Positions 7,089 through 16,588 of a DNA stretch of 64,000 bases are shown piece after piece. The DNA is taken from the NCBI RefSeq assembly GCF_002377905.1, contig NZ_DFQS01000005.1, forward strand, positions 1 to 64,000, written 5' to 3'. The DNA is from Psychrobacter sp. UBA3483. Lineage in GTDB: Bacteria; Pseudomonadota; Gammaproteobacteria; Pseudomonadales; Moraxellaceae. The stretch's first letter is position 1; each line of letters begins with the position of its first letter. The notes beneath the pieces are model-generated. The model saw only the letters and a list, made by a program, of their open reading frames with translations. It ran no database searches and had not been told where the DNA came from. The translations under genes and the position numbers were made by a program.

Positions 7089-8066
7089 ATGGGCTTACTG
7101 GTCGATGGTCAATGGCAAGATAAGTGGTATGACACCGAGGCGAGCGGTGGACGCTTTGTACGCGAAGATGCTGGTTTTAGAAACTGGGTAACAGCGGACG
7201 GTAGCGCAGGCCCAACCGGCGTGGGTGGCTTTAAAGCCGAAGCCAATCGCTATCATTTATATGTGTCGCTTGCTTGTCCGTGGGCGCATCGCACCACGAT
7301 TTATCGCAAATTAAAAGGCTTGGAAGACATGATTTCGCTGTCTGTCGTGCATCCCTTTATGGGCGATAAAGGTTGGACGTTTGCAGAAGGTGCTGGCGTG
7401 ATTGCTGACCCTATTGCCAATGCGAGCTATTTATATGAAGTATATGTCGCTGCCAAGCCTGATTATACCGGACGCGTCACAGTGCCAATATTATGGGACA
7501 AAAAAACCAATACCATCGTCAGCAATGAATCCTCTGAAATCATTCGGATGTTAAATTCTGCTTTCGATGAAGTAGGGGCGACGGACGTTAATTTTTTACC
7601 AAAAGCGTTGCTTGCAGAAATCGATACGGTCAATGAGTTTGTTTATTCAGCAGTCAATAACGGCGTGTATAAAGCAGGATTTGCCACGACCGAAGCTGCT
7701 TATAAAGAAGCGGTAGTAACGTTATTTAATGCCCTAGATACGTTAGAGGTGCGTTTGGCAGACCAGCGTTACTTGCTTGGCGATACAATTACTGAGGCAG
7801 ATTGGCGCTTATTTACCACGCTGGTGCGCTTTGATGCAGTATATGTTGGGCATTTTAAATGTAATATCCGCCGTATTGTTGATTATCCCAACCTTTGGGG
7901 TTATCTGCGTGATTTGTATCAGGTGCCCGGTATCGCCGAGACGGTCAGTATCGAGCATATCAAGGCGCATTATTACACCAGTCATGCCAATATCAATCCC
8001 ACGCGTATTATCCCCGTCGGTCCGCTGCTTGACTTTAACGAACCTCATGACCGTACGCGTTTCTAG
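7089..8066 (+). CDS. yqjG: Glutathionyl-hydroquinone reductase (Xi-class GST, YqjG)
   Basis: A 325-residue cytosolic enzyme that removes glutathione from glutathionyl-hydroquinones. The thioredoxin-like N-terminal domain carries the Xi-class signature ACPWAHRTTIYRKLKG with catalytic C63. The family motifs VPILWDKK and IVSNESSEIIRM are also present, followed by an all-helical C-terminal domain. Length fits the family (about 320-330). A good ribosome site (AGGAG) precedes the ATG. It has a shared bidirectional terminator with hemB. Confidence 0.94.
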   Translation: MGLLVDGQWQDKWYDTEASGGRFVREDAGFRNWVTADGSAGPTGVGGFKAEANRYHLYVSLACPWAHRTTIYRKLKGLEDMISLSVVHPFMGDKGWTFAEGAGVIADPIANASYLYEVYVAAKPDYTGRVTVPILWDKKTNTIVSNESSEIIRMLNSAFDEVGATDVNFLPKALLAEIDTVNEFVYSAVNNGVYKAGFATTEAAYKEAVVTLFNALDTLEVRLADQRYLLGDTITEADWRLFTTLVRFDAVYVGHFKCNIRRIVDYPNLWGYLRDLYQVPGIAETVSIEHIKAHYYTSHANINPTRIIPVGPLLDFNEPHDRTRF

Positions 8067-8095
8067 CTTTTATTGAGCTTTTTAAATTAAGCTAA

Positions 8096-8137
8096 GAAAA
8101 AACCGCGCTAGCTAATATATAAGCTGGCGCGGTTCTT
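8096..8137. terminator. Bidirectional terminator between yqjG and hemB
   Basis: A stem AACCGCGCtAGCT / AGCTgGCGCGGTT encloses a short A/T loop, with A-rich sequence on the left and T-rich sequence on the right. It is placed between the convergent genes. Confidence 0.8.
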
Positions 8138-8160
8138 TGTATAAAACGATTTAATCTATA

Positions 8161-9168
8161 TTAAGCGTTATTCAACTGACGCGCAGCTTCTAGGGCGAAA
8201 TACGTCAAAATGCCATCAGCGCCGGCACGGCGGAAACCAATCAAGGATTCCAAAATTACCGCATCTGTTAGCCAGCCGTTTTGAATAGCAGCCATATGCA
8301 TTGCGTATTCACCAGACACTTGATACGCAAAAGTCGGTACGCCAAAGGTGTTTTTAACTTCACGAATTAGGTCTAAATATGGCTGACCAGGTTTAATCAT
8401 CACCATGTCAGCGCCCTCATTGATATCCATGGCAACTTCGTGCAGTGCTTCGGCGCGGTTGCCAAAGTCCATCTGATACTGCTTTTTATGACCGCCTTTT
8501 AAGTTGCCAGCACTGCCAACGGCATCACGGAACGGACCGTAGTAAGCAGAAGCATATTTGGCAGAGTAGGCCATGATAGCGGTGTTGACAAAGCCTTCGG
8601 CTTCAAAGGCATCACGCATGGCTTTGATACGGCCATCCATCATATCACTTGGCGAGATGATATCAGCGCCTGCGCGGGCATGTACAAGCGCTTGCTTGAC
8701 CAAGACTTCGACGGTTTCGTCATTGACCACATAGCCGCTGTCATCGAGCAGGCCGTCTTGACCGTGTGAAGTATAAGGGTCTAGCGCCACATCGGTCATC
8801 ACCACCATTTCTGGTACGGCATCTTTGACTGCTTTGACGGCGCGCGCGCTTAAGCCATTTTCATCATAAGCCGATTTGCCATCAGGGGTTTTTAATGAAT
8901 TATCAATGACAGGAAAGATATCGATAGTGGTGACACCCTCTGCTAATAATTCTTTGGCATAATGAATCAGCAGATCAATCGATAGGCGCTCAACGCCTGG
9001 CATGCTAGCGATTGCTTCACGTTTGTTTTCGCCCTCTAAGACAAAAACAGGGGCGATAAAATGCTTGGGATGCAGCTCAACTTCACGAATCATCGACCGC
9101 ACGTTATCGTTATAACGCAAACGACGTAGACGGGTTTCAGGGAATTGACGGTTAAAAGTATAAGTCAT
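8161..9168 (-). CDS. hemB: Delta-aminolevulinic acid dehydratase (porphobilinogen synthase)
   Basis: A 335-residue enzyme joining two 5-aminolevulinate molecules to porphobilinogen in heme synthesis. The active-site lysines are visible as K204 (YSAKYASAYYGP) and the Schiff-base K259 (MVMIKPG). The metal-site region reads DVALDPYTSHG (D126, D130) with no cysteines, which marks it as the magnesium-type rather than zinc-type enzyme. It is a single gene on the minus strand with its own upstream region. Confidence 0.96.
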   Translation of the reverse strand: MTYTFNRQFPETRLRRLRYNDNVRSMIREVELHPKHFIAPVFVLEGENKREAIASMPGVERLSIDLLIHYAKELLAEGVTTIDIFPVIDNSLKTPDGKSAYDENGLSARAVKAVKDAVPEMVVMTDVALDPYTSHGQDGLLDDSGYVVNDETVEVLVKQALVHARAGADIISPSDMMDGRIKAMRDAFEAEGFVNTAIMAYSAKYASAYYGPFRDAVGSAGNLKGGHKKQYQMDFGNRAEALHEVAMDINEGADMVMIKPGQPYLDLIREVKNTFGVPTFAYQVSGEYAMHMAAIQNGWLTDAVILESLIGFRRAGADGILTYFALEAARQLNNA

Positions 9169-9340
9169 GACTTTTCCTTATTTGTTGTTAAGCATGGTTA
9201 TTTATCAGCTTCATGGAAACAGCTGTTTTAAGACTGGTTTTTATAAGATTGGTATGGTTAAGAGAATAAAAAGGTCGTTGGTATAATGTTGTACGATAAC
9301 TGGCACTACTATAACCAATAGTCGCTATCGAAAGCAAAAA

Positions 9341-9361
9341 GCCCTACCAAGTCGGTAGGGC
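9341..9361 (-). terminator. Terminator of the RND efflux operon
   Basis: GCCCTACC (9341-9348) pairs with GGTAGGGC (9354-9361). Read on the minus strand the stem is followed by TTTTTGC, a U-tract, about 60 bp after the end of the outer-membrane factor gene. Confidence 0.85.
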
Positions 9362-9419
9362 TGATTGTTGTTATCGACTATCAAGGTGAGGAAAGGTTTC
9401 CCGCAGCCTCTAGAGTTGC

Positions 9420-11231
9420 TTAACGCTCATTAATCTGCGTGACCGGCACTGGTTCAACCTTGGCTTCTTTCGTAATGGTCTGTTCAGTGACCACGCCTAC
9501 AGCAGCGTCCGTTTTGCCATCATTATTGACATCGACAACAGCCGTTGGGTTAAAAGTTGCTTTCTCTATTGGTTGTGCCTGCTTAATCGCTTGCGCTTCT
9601 TGTGCAGAAGCCACGCGAGCAGAGCTGGCCGCTTCGATGGCATCGACTGCTTTGGCTTTATTGCTATTGGCCGGTAGATTGACCAATTGCACCAAGTTTT
9701 TATGCGGTACAGGAATGACGGTTGGCACATCAAGGTTGGCACCGCCGCCTAGCACTTGGTAGAGCTCAACTTGGCTGATGATTTTTTGTAACTCTAAGTC
9801 CAAGATACCTTGCTGCGTTGAGAACAATGAGCGTTGCGCATCGAGTACATCTAGGTAGTTGGCAATACCCGCTTTAAAGCGCGCATCGGCAATCTGATAC
9901 GTTTGTTCAAAGTTATCTTGCAAACGGTACTGCGCGGCCAGTTGGTCGCCCAATGTCGCTCGTGTCGCTAAGACGTCTGATACTTCACGGAACGCGGTTT
10001 GGATAGAGCGCTCGTAGTTTGCTAGCGTCTGTTCGCGCTCAATTTTCGCCACATCATAATTGGCATCTAAGCGGCCCGCATCAAAGATAGGCACGCTAAT
10101 GCTTGGACCAAATGACCAGCCAACTGAACCACTCTTAAATAAATCATCTAAACTGCCGCTACTCACGCCCACGCTACTGGCTAGGCTGATAGACGGGAAG
10201 TAAGAGGCGCGCGCCACTTCAATATTGGCACCAGCCGCTTTTAGATTGTATTCTGCTTCCAATACATCAGGGCGATAGCGGAGCAATTCACTTGGTAAGC
10301 CGGCGCTGAATATCTGCTGGCTTGTGATATTGCTAACAGCAGGGGCTGGAATAAGATTGGTTGGAATGGGGCCACCGACCAAAAACTGCAGCGCATTACG
10401 CGATCTTAAAATACTGCTCTGTGCCTGTAAAACGGCAAGTCTGGCATTTTCTAATGACGCACTGGCTTGCAGCGATGGCAGTTTAGGGTCAATACCAGCT
10501 TCAAAGCGTTTATCAGCGATAAATAGAGACTTTTCACGGCTTTCGACCGTCGCTTCAGCCAGTTTTAACTGCGCAAGGCTATAGCTTAAATTGGCATAGC
10601 TTTGAGCGATATTACTAATCAGGCTGATTTGAGTGGTGTCTTTGGCTGCGGTAGTCGCTAAAAAGTTTTGTAACGCCTGCTCTTTTAGACTAGAAATTTT
10701 ACCCCAAAAATCTAACTCATAGTTAGCAAGACCAAGGTTGACGTTATATGAGCTGTTAGGGTTTTTATCGCGACTATTTTGCGCTTGGCGCGTGTAACCA
10801 CCGCTACCATCAATTCTAGGCAGATCATTAAGATCGGTAATTTGATACTGCGCGCGTGCTTTCTCAATGGCCAAACGTGCACTTTCAAAGTCTTTGTTAT
10901 TCTCTAAGCCTAACGCAATCAGACCTTTTAAGCGTTCGTCGCTGTAAAACTCCTGCCAGCGCTGCCCAGCAATACTGGCTTGATTGGCGCTACTGACGGT
11001 TTCTTTATCGAACGCGCCGTAGGTTTGTTCAATAGGAACGTTTGGCTCAGCAAGGACAGGGCGCATATCCGCTTTTGGAATGGTATTACAAGCTGCCATG
11101 CTTAATGCTAAAGCGGTGAGGCCGATTAAACGACCGCCATTTTTACGCAGGACTGCAAGCGCTGGTTGGGCAGTGGTAGCTATAGTGGCTACCGCTGCTG
11201 AGTTTAAGGTAAAGGTTTTTTGAGCACTCAT
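9420..11231 (-). CDS. RND efflux outer-membrane factor (OprM/AdeK/NodT family lipoprotein)
   Basis: A 603-residue outer-membrane channel of a tripartite efflux pump. A signal peptide ends in a lipobox (LALSMAAC, Cys about 48), followed by two OEP repeats (about 95-290 and 310-490) typical of TolC-like trimers, with the motif LPSELLRYRPDVLEAEY at the second repeat. The protein is over 100 residues longer than usual OprM proteins (about 470-490). The C-terminal tail is Ala/Lys/Glu-rich and carries DVNNDGKTD (567-575), which resembles a calcium-binding loop. The start codon overlaps the stop of the permease gene (ATGA), so the genes are translationally coupled. The long N-terminus before the signal core may mean the real start is further in. 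Confidence 0.92.
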   Translation of the reverse strand: MSAQKTFTLNSAAVATIATTAQPALAVLRKNGGRLIGLTALALSMAACNTIPKADMRPVLAEPNVPIEQTYGAFDKETVSSANQASIAGQRWQEFYSDERLKGLIALGLENNKDFESARLAIEKARAQYQITDLNDLPRIDGSGGYTRQAQNSRDKNPNSSYNVNLGLANYELDFWGKISSLKEQALQNFLATTAAKDTTQISLISNIAQSYANLSYSLAQLKLAEATVESREKSLFIADKRFEAGIDPKLPSLQASASLENARLAVLQAQSSILRSRNALQFLVGGPIPTNLIPAPAVSNITSQQIFSAGLPSELLRYRPDVLEAEYNLKAAGANIEVARASYFPSISLASSVGVSSGSLDDLFKSGSVGWSFGPSISVPIFDAGRLDANYDVAKIEREQTLANYERSIQTAFREVSDVLATRATLGDQLAAQYRLQDNFEQTYQIADARFKAGIANYLDVLDAQRSLFSTQQGILDLELQKIISQVELYQVLGGGANLDVPTVIPVPHKNLVQLVNLPANSNKAKAVDAIEAASSARVASAQEAQAIKQAQPIEKATFNPTAVVDVNNDGKTDAAVGVVTEQTITKEAKVEPVPVTQINER

Positions 11232-14200
11232 TGTATATTATCTCCAAAGCTTGCAGGCTGATAACTATCAGAAGGCATTGGGTCAGAAGGCGTTGGGTTT
11301 TGCGGGCCAGGTGTGCCGTCGTTACCATCATCTCTATCGTTTGGTTTGTTATTCTCATATTTATGCGGGAACATACTACGTACCCAAATATAGAACATCG
11401 GAATAAAGAAGATACCTAAAATAGTTGCGGTGACAACACCACCAACCACGCTGGTACCGATGGCGTTTTGACTACCTGAGCCCGGACCTGTGGCGATGAA
11501 TAATGGCACAACACCGAGTCCAAAGGCAAGTGAGGTCATAATAATCGGACGCAGACGTTGTCGCGCTGCGGTCATAACTGCCTCTTTTAGGCTATAGCCT
11601 TCTTCTTGGTGTTCCTTTGCAAACTCGATAATCAAGATGGCGTTTTTAGCCGATAGACCAACCACCGTCAGTAGACCAACCTGCAAGTAGATATCGTTAT
11701 TAAAGCCGCGTAGCCACGTAAATATCACCGCACCTAGTACCCCAAGTGGGATGACCAATAGCACAGAGAAGGGGATAGACCAGCTTTCATACAAAGCGGC
11801 TAGACATAAGAATACCACTAAGATTGATAGGGCATAAAGCATCGGCGCTTGGGCACCTGACTTTTGCTCTTCAAGTGACATACCTGTCCACTCATAGCCG
11901 ACACCTTCAGGTAGCTTTTGCATCATCGCTTCCATGGAGCTCATTGCTTCACCCGTACTCAAACCAGGCGCTGCGCTTCCTTGGATATTCATCGATGGTA
12001 AGCTGTTATAACGGGTCAGACGCGGAGAGCCTGATTCCCATTCGCTACTAGAGAAAGCATCAAATGAAATCATGTCACCCGAATCATTACGGACATACCA
12101 TTTACCAATATCATCAGGATTGGTTCGGCTACTTGGCTCACCTTGGACAAACACCCGCTTAATACGACCACGGTCGACGAAGTCATTGATATAGCTTGAG
12201 CCCCACGCGGTAGAGATAACGCTATTGATATTACCCAATGAAAGCCCATAAGCAGCAGCTTGTTCTTGATTGATATTAATTTTTAACTGCGGGGCATCTT
12301 CTTGACCGTTTGGACGGACGCCTGCGACTTTGTCGTTTTGTGCCGCCATACCGAGGAGCATATTACGCGCTTCAAGTAGCCCATCATGCCCAAGGTTGCC
12401 GGTATCCTGAATCATTAAATCAAAACCACTGGCGTTACCAAGTTCGGTAATCGCAGGCGGTACAATCGCGAATACTTGGGCTTCATTTAACTGGGTAAAG
12501 AAGTAACCCATGGCGCGGTCGGCCACCGCTTTTGCCGTGTTTTCTGCACCAGGACGATCAGCCCAGTCAGATAAACGTACGAATGCCAGTCCCATATTCT
12601 GCCCTTGTCCAGCAAAACTGAAACCTGCAATGGTAAAGACGGAGGCAATATTATCACCTTCTTGGGTATCATAATAATTACTGACTTTATCGAGTACATC
12701 TTGCGTTTCATTTAGCGTCGCACCAGCAGGAAGCTGAACTAAGGTAAACATAATACCTTGGTCTTCTTCTGGTAAGAACGAGCCGGGGATACGTAAGAAT
12801 ACCACTGCCATAATACCGATGATGGCAGCATAGCCAATTAAATATAACCATTTAAACTTAAAGCTTTTACCAACCGAATTTTCATAGTTACGGCTGACTT
12901 TATAAAAAGAGCGGTTAAACCAACCAAAGAAGCCTTTTTGTTCTTCGGTAGAGGCTTTGTCATGGCTTTTGCTACGTTTGAGCAAGGTCACACACAGAGC
13001 AGGGGTAAAGATAAGGGCGACCAGTGCCGACAATACCATGGCAGTAATCAAGGTGATTGAGAACTGACGATAAATCACACCAGTTGAGCCACCAAAGAAG
13101 GCCATCGGTACGAATACCGCCGATAGAATCAAGGCAATACCGATAACGATTTTACTAATCTCGCGCATCGATTGTAGGGTAGCGTCTTTAATGGAGATAT
13201 GAGGGTCTTCCTCCAAAATACGCTCGACGTTTTCTACCACCACAATGGCGTCATCGACCAGTAGACCAATGGACAGTACCATGGCAAACATGGTTAAGAC
13301 GTTGATACTAAAGCCTGCAATATAGAGTACCGCAAAGGTACCTAATAAAACCACAGGAACGGCAAGGGTCGGAATGATGGTCGCACGCCAGTTCTGTAAG
13401 AAAATGAACATGACGATAAATACCAAGACAATTGCTTCAATCAGCGTCTTGACCACTTGCTCGATAGACAAACGTACAAACGGCGTGGTGTCATAAGGGA
13501 CGACTGATACCAGACCCGCTGGGAAGTTTGCTTCCAGCTCGGCCATACGTGCGCCAACCGCTTCGCGAGTTTCCAGCGCGTTTGCACCACCGGCCAATGA
13601 GATACCCAGACCGGCTGCTTCATTACCGTTATATAGTGAAATAACACTATAGTTTTCACTACCAATTTCAACTTTTGCAACATCACCTAAGCGAACTTTT
13701 GCGCCAGAGGTATCGGTTTTTAAGAGAATGTTTTCAAATTCTTCAGGGGTTTGTAGATAGCTTTGCACCGTAACAGTAGCGTTGATAACCTGTTGGTCGG
13801 TATCAGCAGGCGCTTGTCCTAGCTGACCGGCAGACACCTGCGCGTTTTGCGAGCGTACAGCGTTCACCACATCAGATGGCACCATGTTATAGCTACGCAA
13901 CAGAGAAGGGTCAAGCCAGATACGCATCGCATAAGCCGAACCAAACACCTGCACTTCACCCACACCTTCGACACGGCTCAACTGGTCAACAACGTTTGAG
14001 TTGACATAATCGGCGATATCCGCGCGATCCATGCTGCCGTCTTCAGAAATAAAACCTTGCACCATTAAAAAGCTGCTAGAGGATTTATTGACGTTGACGC
14101 CTTGACGCTGTACCGACTCAGGTAATGAGCTCATGGCGGCTTGAAGTTTATTCTGTACCTGTACCTGTGCGGTATCAGAATCAGTACCGTTTTCAAAGGT

Positions 14201-14476
14201 CAAGGTTACTGATGCGCCACCGTTTGAGGAACTCGACGATGACATATACATCAGACCGTCAAGACCTTTCATACGTTGTTCAATAATCTGCACAACGGAA
14301 TCTTCAACAGTTTGAGCGTTAGCACCAGGATAGCTTGCGCTAACCGAAATCGTTGGTGGTGCAATACGTGGATACTGCTCAATCGGCAAATTAATGACCG
14401 ATATCACCCCGATGAGCATGACCAAAATAGCCATCACCCATGCAAAAATAGGGCGATTAATAAAAAAACGTGACAT
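11228..14476 (-). CDS. RND multidrug efflux permease (AcrB/MexB/AdeJ family)
   Basis: A 1082-residue inner-membrane proton/drug antiporter of the HAE1 type. The N-terminus FFINRPIFAWVMAI and the 12-helix, two-porter-domain layout are typical. The proton-relay pair (LLVDDAIVVVENVER, about D406-D407) and the helix-10 Lys (LSAKNAILIIEFAKE, about 942) are present. It has a hydrophilic, Pro/Asp/Asn-rich C-terminal tail of about 45 residues. It is the middle gene of an operon with the periplasmic adaptor upstream and the outer-membrane factor overlapping downstream. Substrate range cannot be read from sequence. Confidence 0.96.
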   Translation of the reverse strand: MSRFFINRPIFAWVMAILVMLIGVISVINLPIEQYPRIAPPTISVSASYPGANAQTVEDSVVQIIEQRMKGLDGLMYMSSSSSSNGGASVTLTFENGTDSDTAQVQVQNKLQAAMSSLPESVQRQGVNVNKSSSSFLMVQGFISEDGSMDRADIADYVNSNVVDQLSRVEGVGEVQVFGSAYAMRIWLDPSLLRSYNMVPSDVVNAVRSQNAQVSAGQLGQAPADTDQQVINATVTVQSYLQTPEEFENILLKTDTSGAKVRLGDVAKVEIGSENYSVISLYNGNEAAGLGISLAGGANALETREAVGARMAELEANFPAGLVSVVPYDTTPFVRLSIEQVVKTLIEAIVLVFIVMFIFLQNWRATIIPTLAVPVVLLGTFAVLYIAGFSINVLTMFAMVLSIGLLVDDAIVVVENVERILEEDPHISIKDATLQSMREISKIVIGIALILSAVFVPMAFFGGSTGVIYRQFSITLITAMVLSALVALIFTPALCVTLLKRSKSHDKASTEEQKGFFGWFNRSFYKVSRNYENSVGKSFKFKWLYLIGYAAIIGIMAVVFLRIPGSFLPEEDQGIMFTLVQLPAGATLNETQDVLDKVSNYYDTQEGDNIASVFTIAGFSFAGQGQNMGLAFVRLSDWADRPGAENTAKAVADRAMGYFFTQLNEAQVFAIVPPAITELGNASGFDLMIQDTGNLGHDGLLEARNMLLGMAAQNDKVAGVRPNGQEDAPQLKININQEQAAAYGLSLGNINSVISTAWGSSYINDFVDRGRIKRVFVQGEPSSRTNPDDIGKWYVRNDSGDMISFDAFSSSEWESGSPRLTRYNSLPSMNIQGSAAPGLSTGEAMSSMEAMMQKLPEGVGYEWTGMSLEEQKSGAQAPMLYALSILVVFLCLAALYESWSIPFSVLLVIPLGVLGAVIFTWLRGFNNDIYLQVGLLTVVGLSAKNAILIIEFAKEHQEEGYSLKEAVMTAARQRLRPIIMTSLAFGLGVVPLFIATGPGSGSQNAIGTSVVGGVVTATILGIFFIPMFYIWVRSMFPHKYENNKPNDRDDGNDGTPGPQNPTPSDPMPSDSYQPASFGDNIQ

Positions 14477-14510
14477 AGTATATCCCTAGTCTTCCTATCT
14501 TTGAATGGAA

Positions 14511-15905
14511 TTAGTTAGCGGTAGATTCTGCAGGTTTTTTAGCAGCGGCATCTTTACTAGCTGGCTTATCCATCGCTTTTGCAGCTTGCTGCGGCGTTTG
14601 GGCAGTAGGTGCATCTGGCTTAGCAGGCGCTGCATTGGCATCTGGTAATGGTTTGGCGACTACCTCTTGCTCAGGCTTCACTTTTGCACCACCGATAACC
14701 ACCACTTTATCCCCTGCTTGTAGGCCGTCTGTGACCACCCATTGCCCTTTATAGGTACCATTAATAGTGACAGGACGTACTTGGATTTTGTTATTCTCGT
14801 CAACGATATAAACTTGCGTTTCACTTTTTGGTGTCCGCATGACGGCGCTTTGTGGTACCAAAGCGGCGTTAGTTATGACGCTTTGGGTTAAGCGCGCACT
14901 GACATACATACCAGGCAACAAGATATTGTTTTTATTAGGGAAGACCGCACGTAAGGTCACCGCACCCGTTGACTCATCAACTTTTGCTTCTGATAACGCA
15001 AGCTCGCCGCGTACCGGATAAGTTGAGCCATCTTCTAACACCAGCTCAACCGAGTTCATGCCCGCTTGTGCTTTACCAGCAGAGATTTGCTGGCGTAATT
15101 TAAGCAGCTCAGATGAAGACTGGCTGATATCGACGTAGATAGGATCTAGGCGCGCGATAGTCACTAAAGGATCTGGTTGACCGGCGCTGACCAAGGTACC
15201 GGCCGTCACGCTAGAGCGATCAGTACGACCTGCAAGCGGCGCACGGACGATAGTACGATTAAGATCTAGTGTACTGGCTTGTAAACCTGCCTTGGCAGTT
15301 TGGATGCCAGCTTTGGCACTCTCAATACCGGCTTCGGTTTGTCCGATAGCTGCACGCGCACTTTCGACTGCTGCTTGCGCCGTACGAACTTGGGTAACCG
15401 CTTGGTCGTATTGCTGTTTTGAGATTGCGTCAATTTCAATCAAACCCTGCAAGCGATTTAAGTCATTTTGTGCTTGCGATAAAGACGCTTGGCGACTGAC
15501 CAGCTCAGCTTTGGCATTGGCATTATTTGCTAACGCCGTCTGATAGTTGGCTTCAGCTTGTTGAATCGCCGCCTGCCCACTGGTGATAGACGTCGCGTAG
15601 TTATCGGTATTGATACGATATAAAGGCTGATCTTTTTTGACGTTGCTGCCTTCACGGAACAACACCTCATCAATAATACCATTCACCTGTGGGCGAACGT
15701 CGGCAGTTTGGTAGGCGGCCGTACGACCAGCGAAGGTTTGTACTTGAGGTACGGTATCTAGAGTGACAGTCTGAACGTTGACGACGGCAGGTGGCATTTG
15801 CTGCTGCGCTGCTGCCCCAGCTGCGTCCTCATTTTTATCACAGCCGACCAATACAGCGCCAGATAGTACAGATGCTATTACAAGCGCAAGAGTAGAGTGC
15901 TTCAT
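14511..15905 (-). CDS. RND efflux periplasmic adaptor lipoprotein (AcrA/MexA/AdeI family)
   Basis: A 464-residue membrane-fusion protein. The lipobox SGAVLVGC anchors it to the inner membrane. A biotinyl-lipoyl-like half (VRPQVNGIIDEVLFREG) precedes a long helical hairpin (about 95-215, repetitive Ala/Gln coiled coil). The second lipoyl half follows (IVRAPLAGRTDRSSVTAGTL), then beta-barrel and membrane-proximal domains. The last 50 residues are Pro/Ala/Lys-rich low complexity. I chose the ATG at 15905 because GAGGA lies 7 bp upstream; an in-frame ATG at 15932 lacks such a site. No regulator gene is adjacent. Confidence 0.94.
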   Translation of the reverse strand: MKHSTLALVIASVLSGAVLVGCDKNEDAAGAAAQQQMPPAVVNVQTVTLDTVPQVQTFAGRTAAYQTADVRPQVNGIIDEVLFREGSNVKKDQPLYRINTDNYATSITSGQAAIQQAEANYQTALANNANAKAELVSRQASLSQAQNDLNRLQGLIEIDAISKQQYDQAVTQVRTAQAAVESARAAIGQTEAGIESAKAGIQTAKAGLQASTLDLNRTIVRAPLAGRTDRSSVTAGTLVSAGQPDPLVTIARLDPIYVDISQSSSELLKLRQQISAGKAQAGMNSVELVLEDGSTYPVRGELALSEAKVDESTGAVTLRAVFPNKNNILLPGMYVSARLTQSVITNAALVPQSAVMRTPKSETQVYIVDENNKIQVRPVTINGTYKGQWVVTDGLQAGDKVVVIGGAKVKPEQEVVAKPLPDANAAPAKPDAPTAQTPQQAAKAMDKPASKDAAAKKPAESTAN

Positions 15906-15983
15906 CAATGTCCTCGGCAATATAAATATCATATAATAATTACAGTTTAAAAAAGTTTATGGATAAATCTTAACGGAGTAAAT

Positions 15984-16037
15984 ATGAAACGTAATATGTC
16001 TTTACCGCTGCTAATGGGTTTATTACTAAATAAATAA
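15984..16037 (+). CDS. Possible 17-residue small ORF divergent from the efflux operon
   Basis: ATG at 15984 is preceded by ACGGAG 5-6 bp upstream and encodes MKRNMSLPLLMGLLLNK, then TAA. A positively charged start and a hydrophobic core make it resemble a small membrane peptide, or a signal-peptide remnant of a lost gene. Such short ORFs arise by chance; only the ribosome site favours it. Confidence 0.25.
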   Translation: MKRNMSLPLLMGLLLNK

Positions 16038-16424
16038 CATAATAACTAAACACATAACAATCGGATAAGCAGATTTAAAGTAATGCATGATTATAAACTA
16101 TAGGGTATACCCCACAGTCAAGACACAAAAAGGCGCTTATCAAGCTTGTAAATGTCTTGTATCTCGATAAAGGTCTAACAACCATTGATAATACAAGCGT
16201 AACGTTCTAAATACCTTGTAAGATTCGTAATGAATACGGCGCCAAAATATTGTTAAATTTTGTTTTTTTAAATAGATTGAGAGATAGTAGCAAGAAAACC
16301 ATATAAAAATACAGTAGAAAATGGCATGCACAGAAAAACGATGTTTTAGCAATACTTAAGCGTGAACGCTAAAATTTCAGGGAAAAGTAAGAGATATGAA
16401 ACGAAAAAAAGCGCTAGACAATGA

Positions 16425-16467
16425 CAGAAAATGACAGAGCTGTACCTATCACAGCCCTCATTTTCTG
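16425..16467 (-). terminator. Probable terminator downstream of ispB
   Basis: CAGAAAATGA (16425-16434) pairs with TCATTTTCTG (16458-16467), and an inner CTGT/ACAG stem extends the structure. It lies about 120 bp after ispB on the minus strand. The U-tract is not immediate, so it could instead be a processing or stabilising hairpin. Confidence 0.45.
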
Positions 16468-16588
16468 ATTTCATTTATTTTGTTATTATAAAGTAAAACT
16501 TAACTACAAATTAAACAGTAAAATATTTCTGAGCCACAACATGCTGCGTAAACAGGTTAAGCAGCCATAATATATTAAATAGCAATAT

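Larger units (their letters stand above)
15906..16588. other. Intergenic region between ispB and the efflux operon (about 680 bp)
   Basis: AT-rich. It should hold the efflux promoter on the minus strand and the ispB terminator. A 17-codon ORF with a ribosome site lies on the plus strand (15984-16037) and a long imperfect hairpin at 16425-16467. A 70-codon minus-strand ORF at 16140-16352 has no recognisable domain or ribosome site and I do not call it. No other gene is supported. Confidence 0.6.

Noticed and set aside
16140..16352. Minus-strand ORF of 70 codons in the efflux/ispB gap
   Set aside because: No ribosome site, no recognisable domain and odd composition; could be a decayed gene but nothing supports it.
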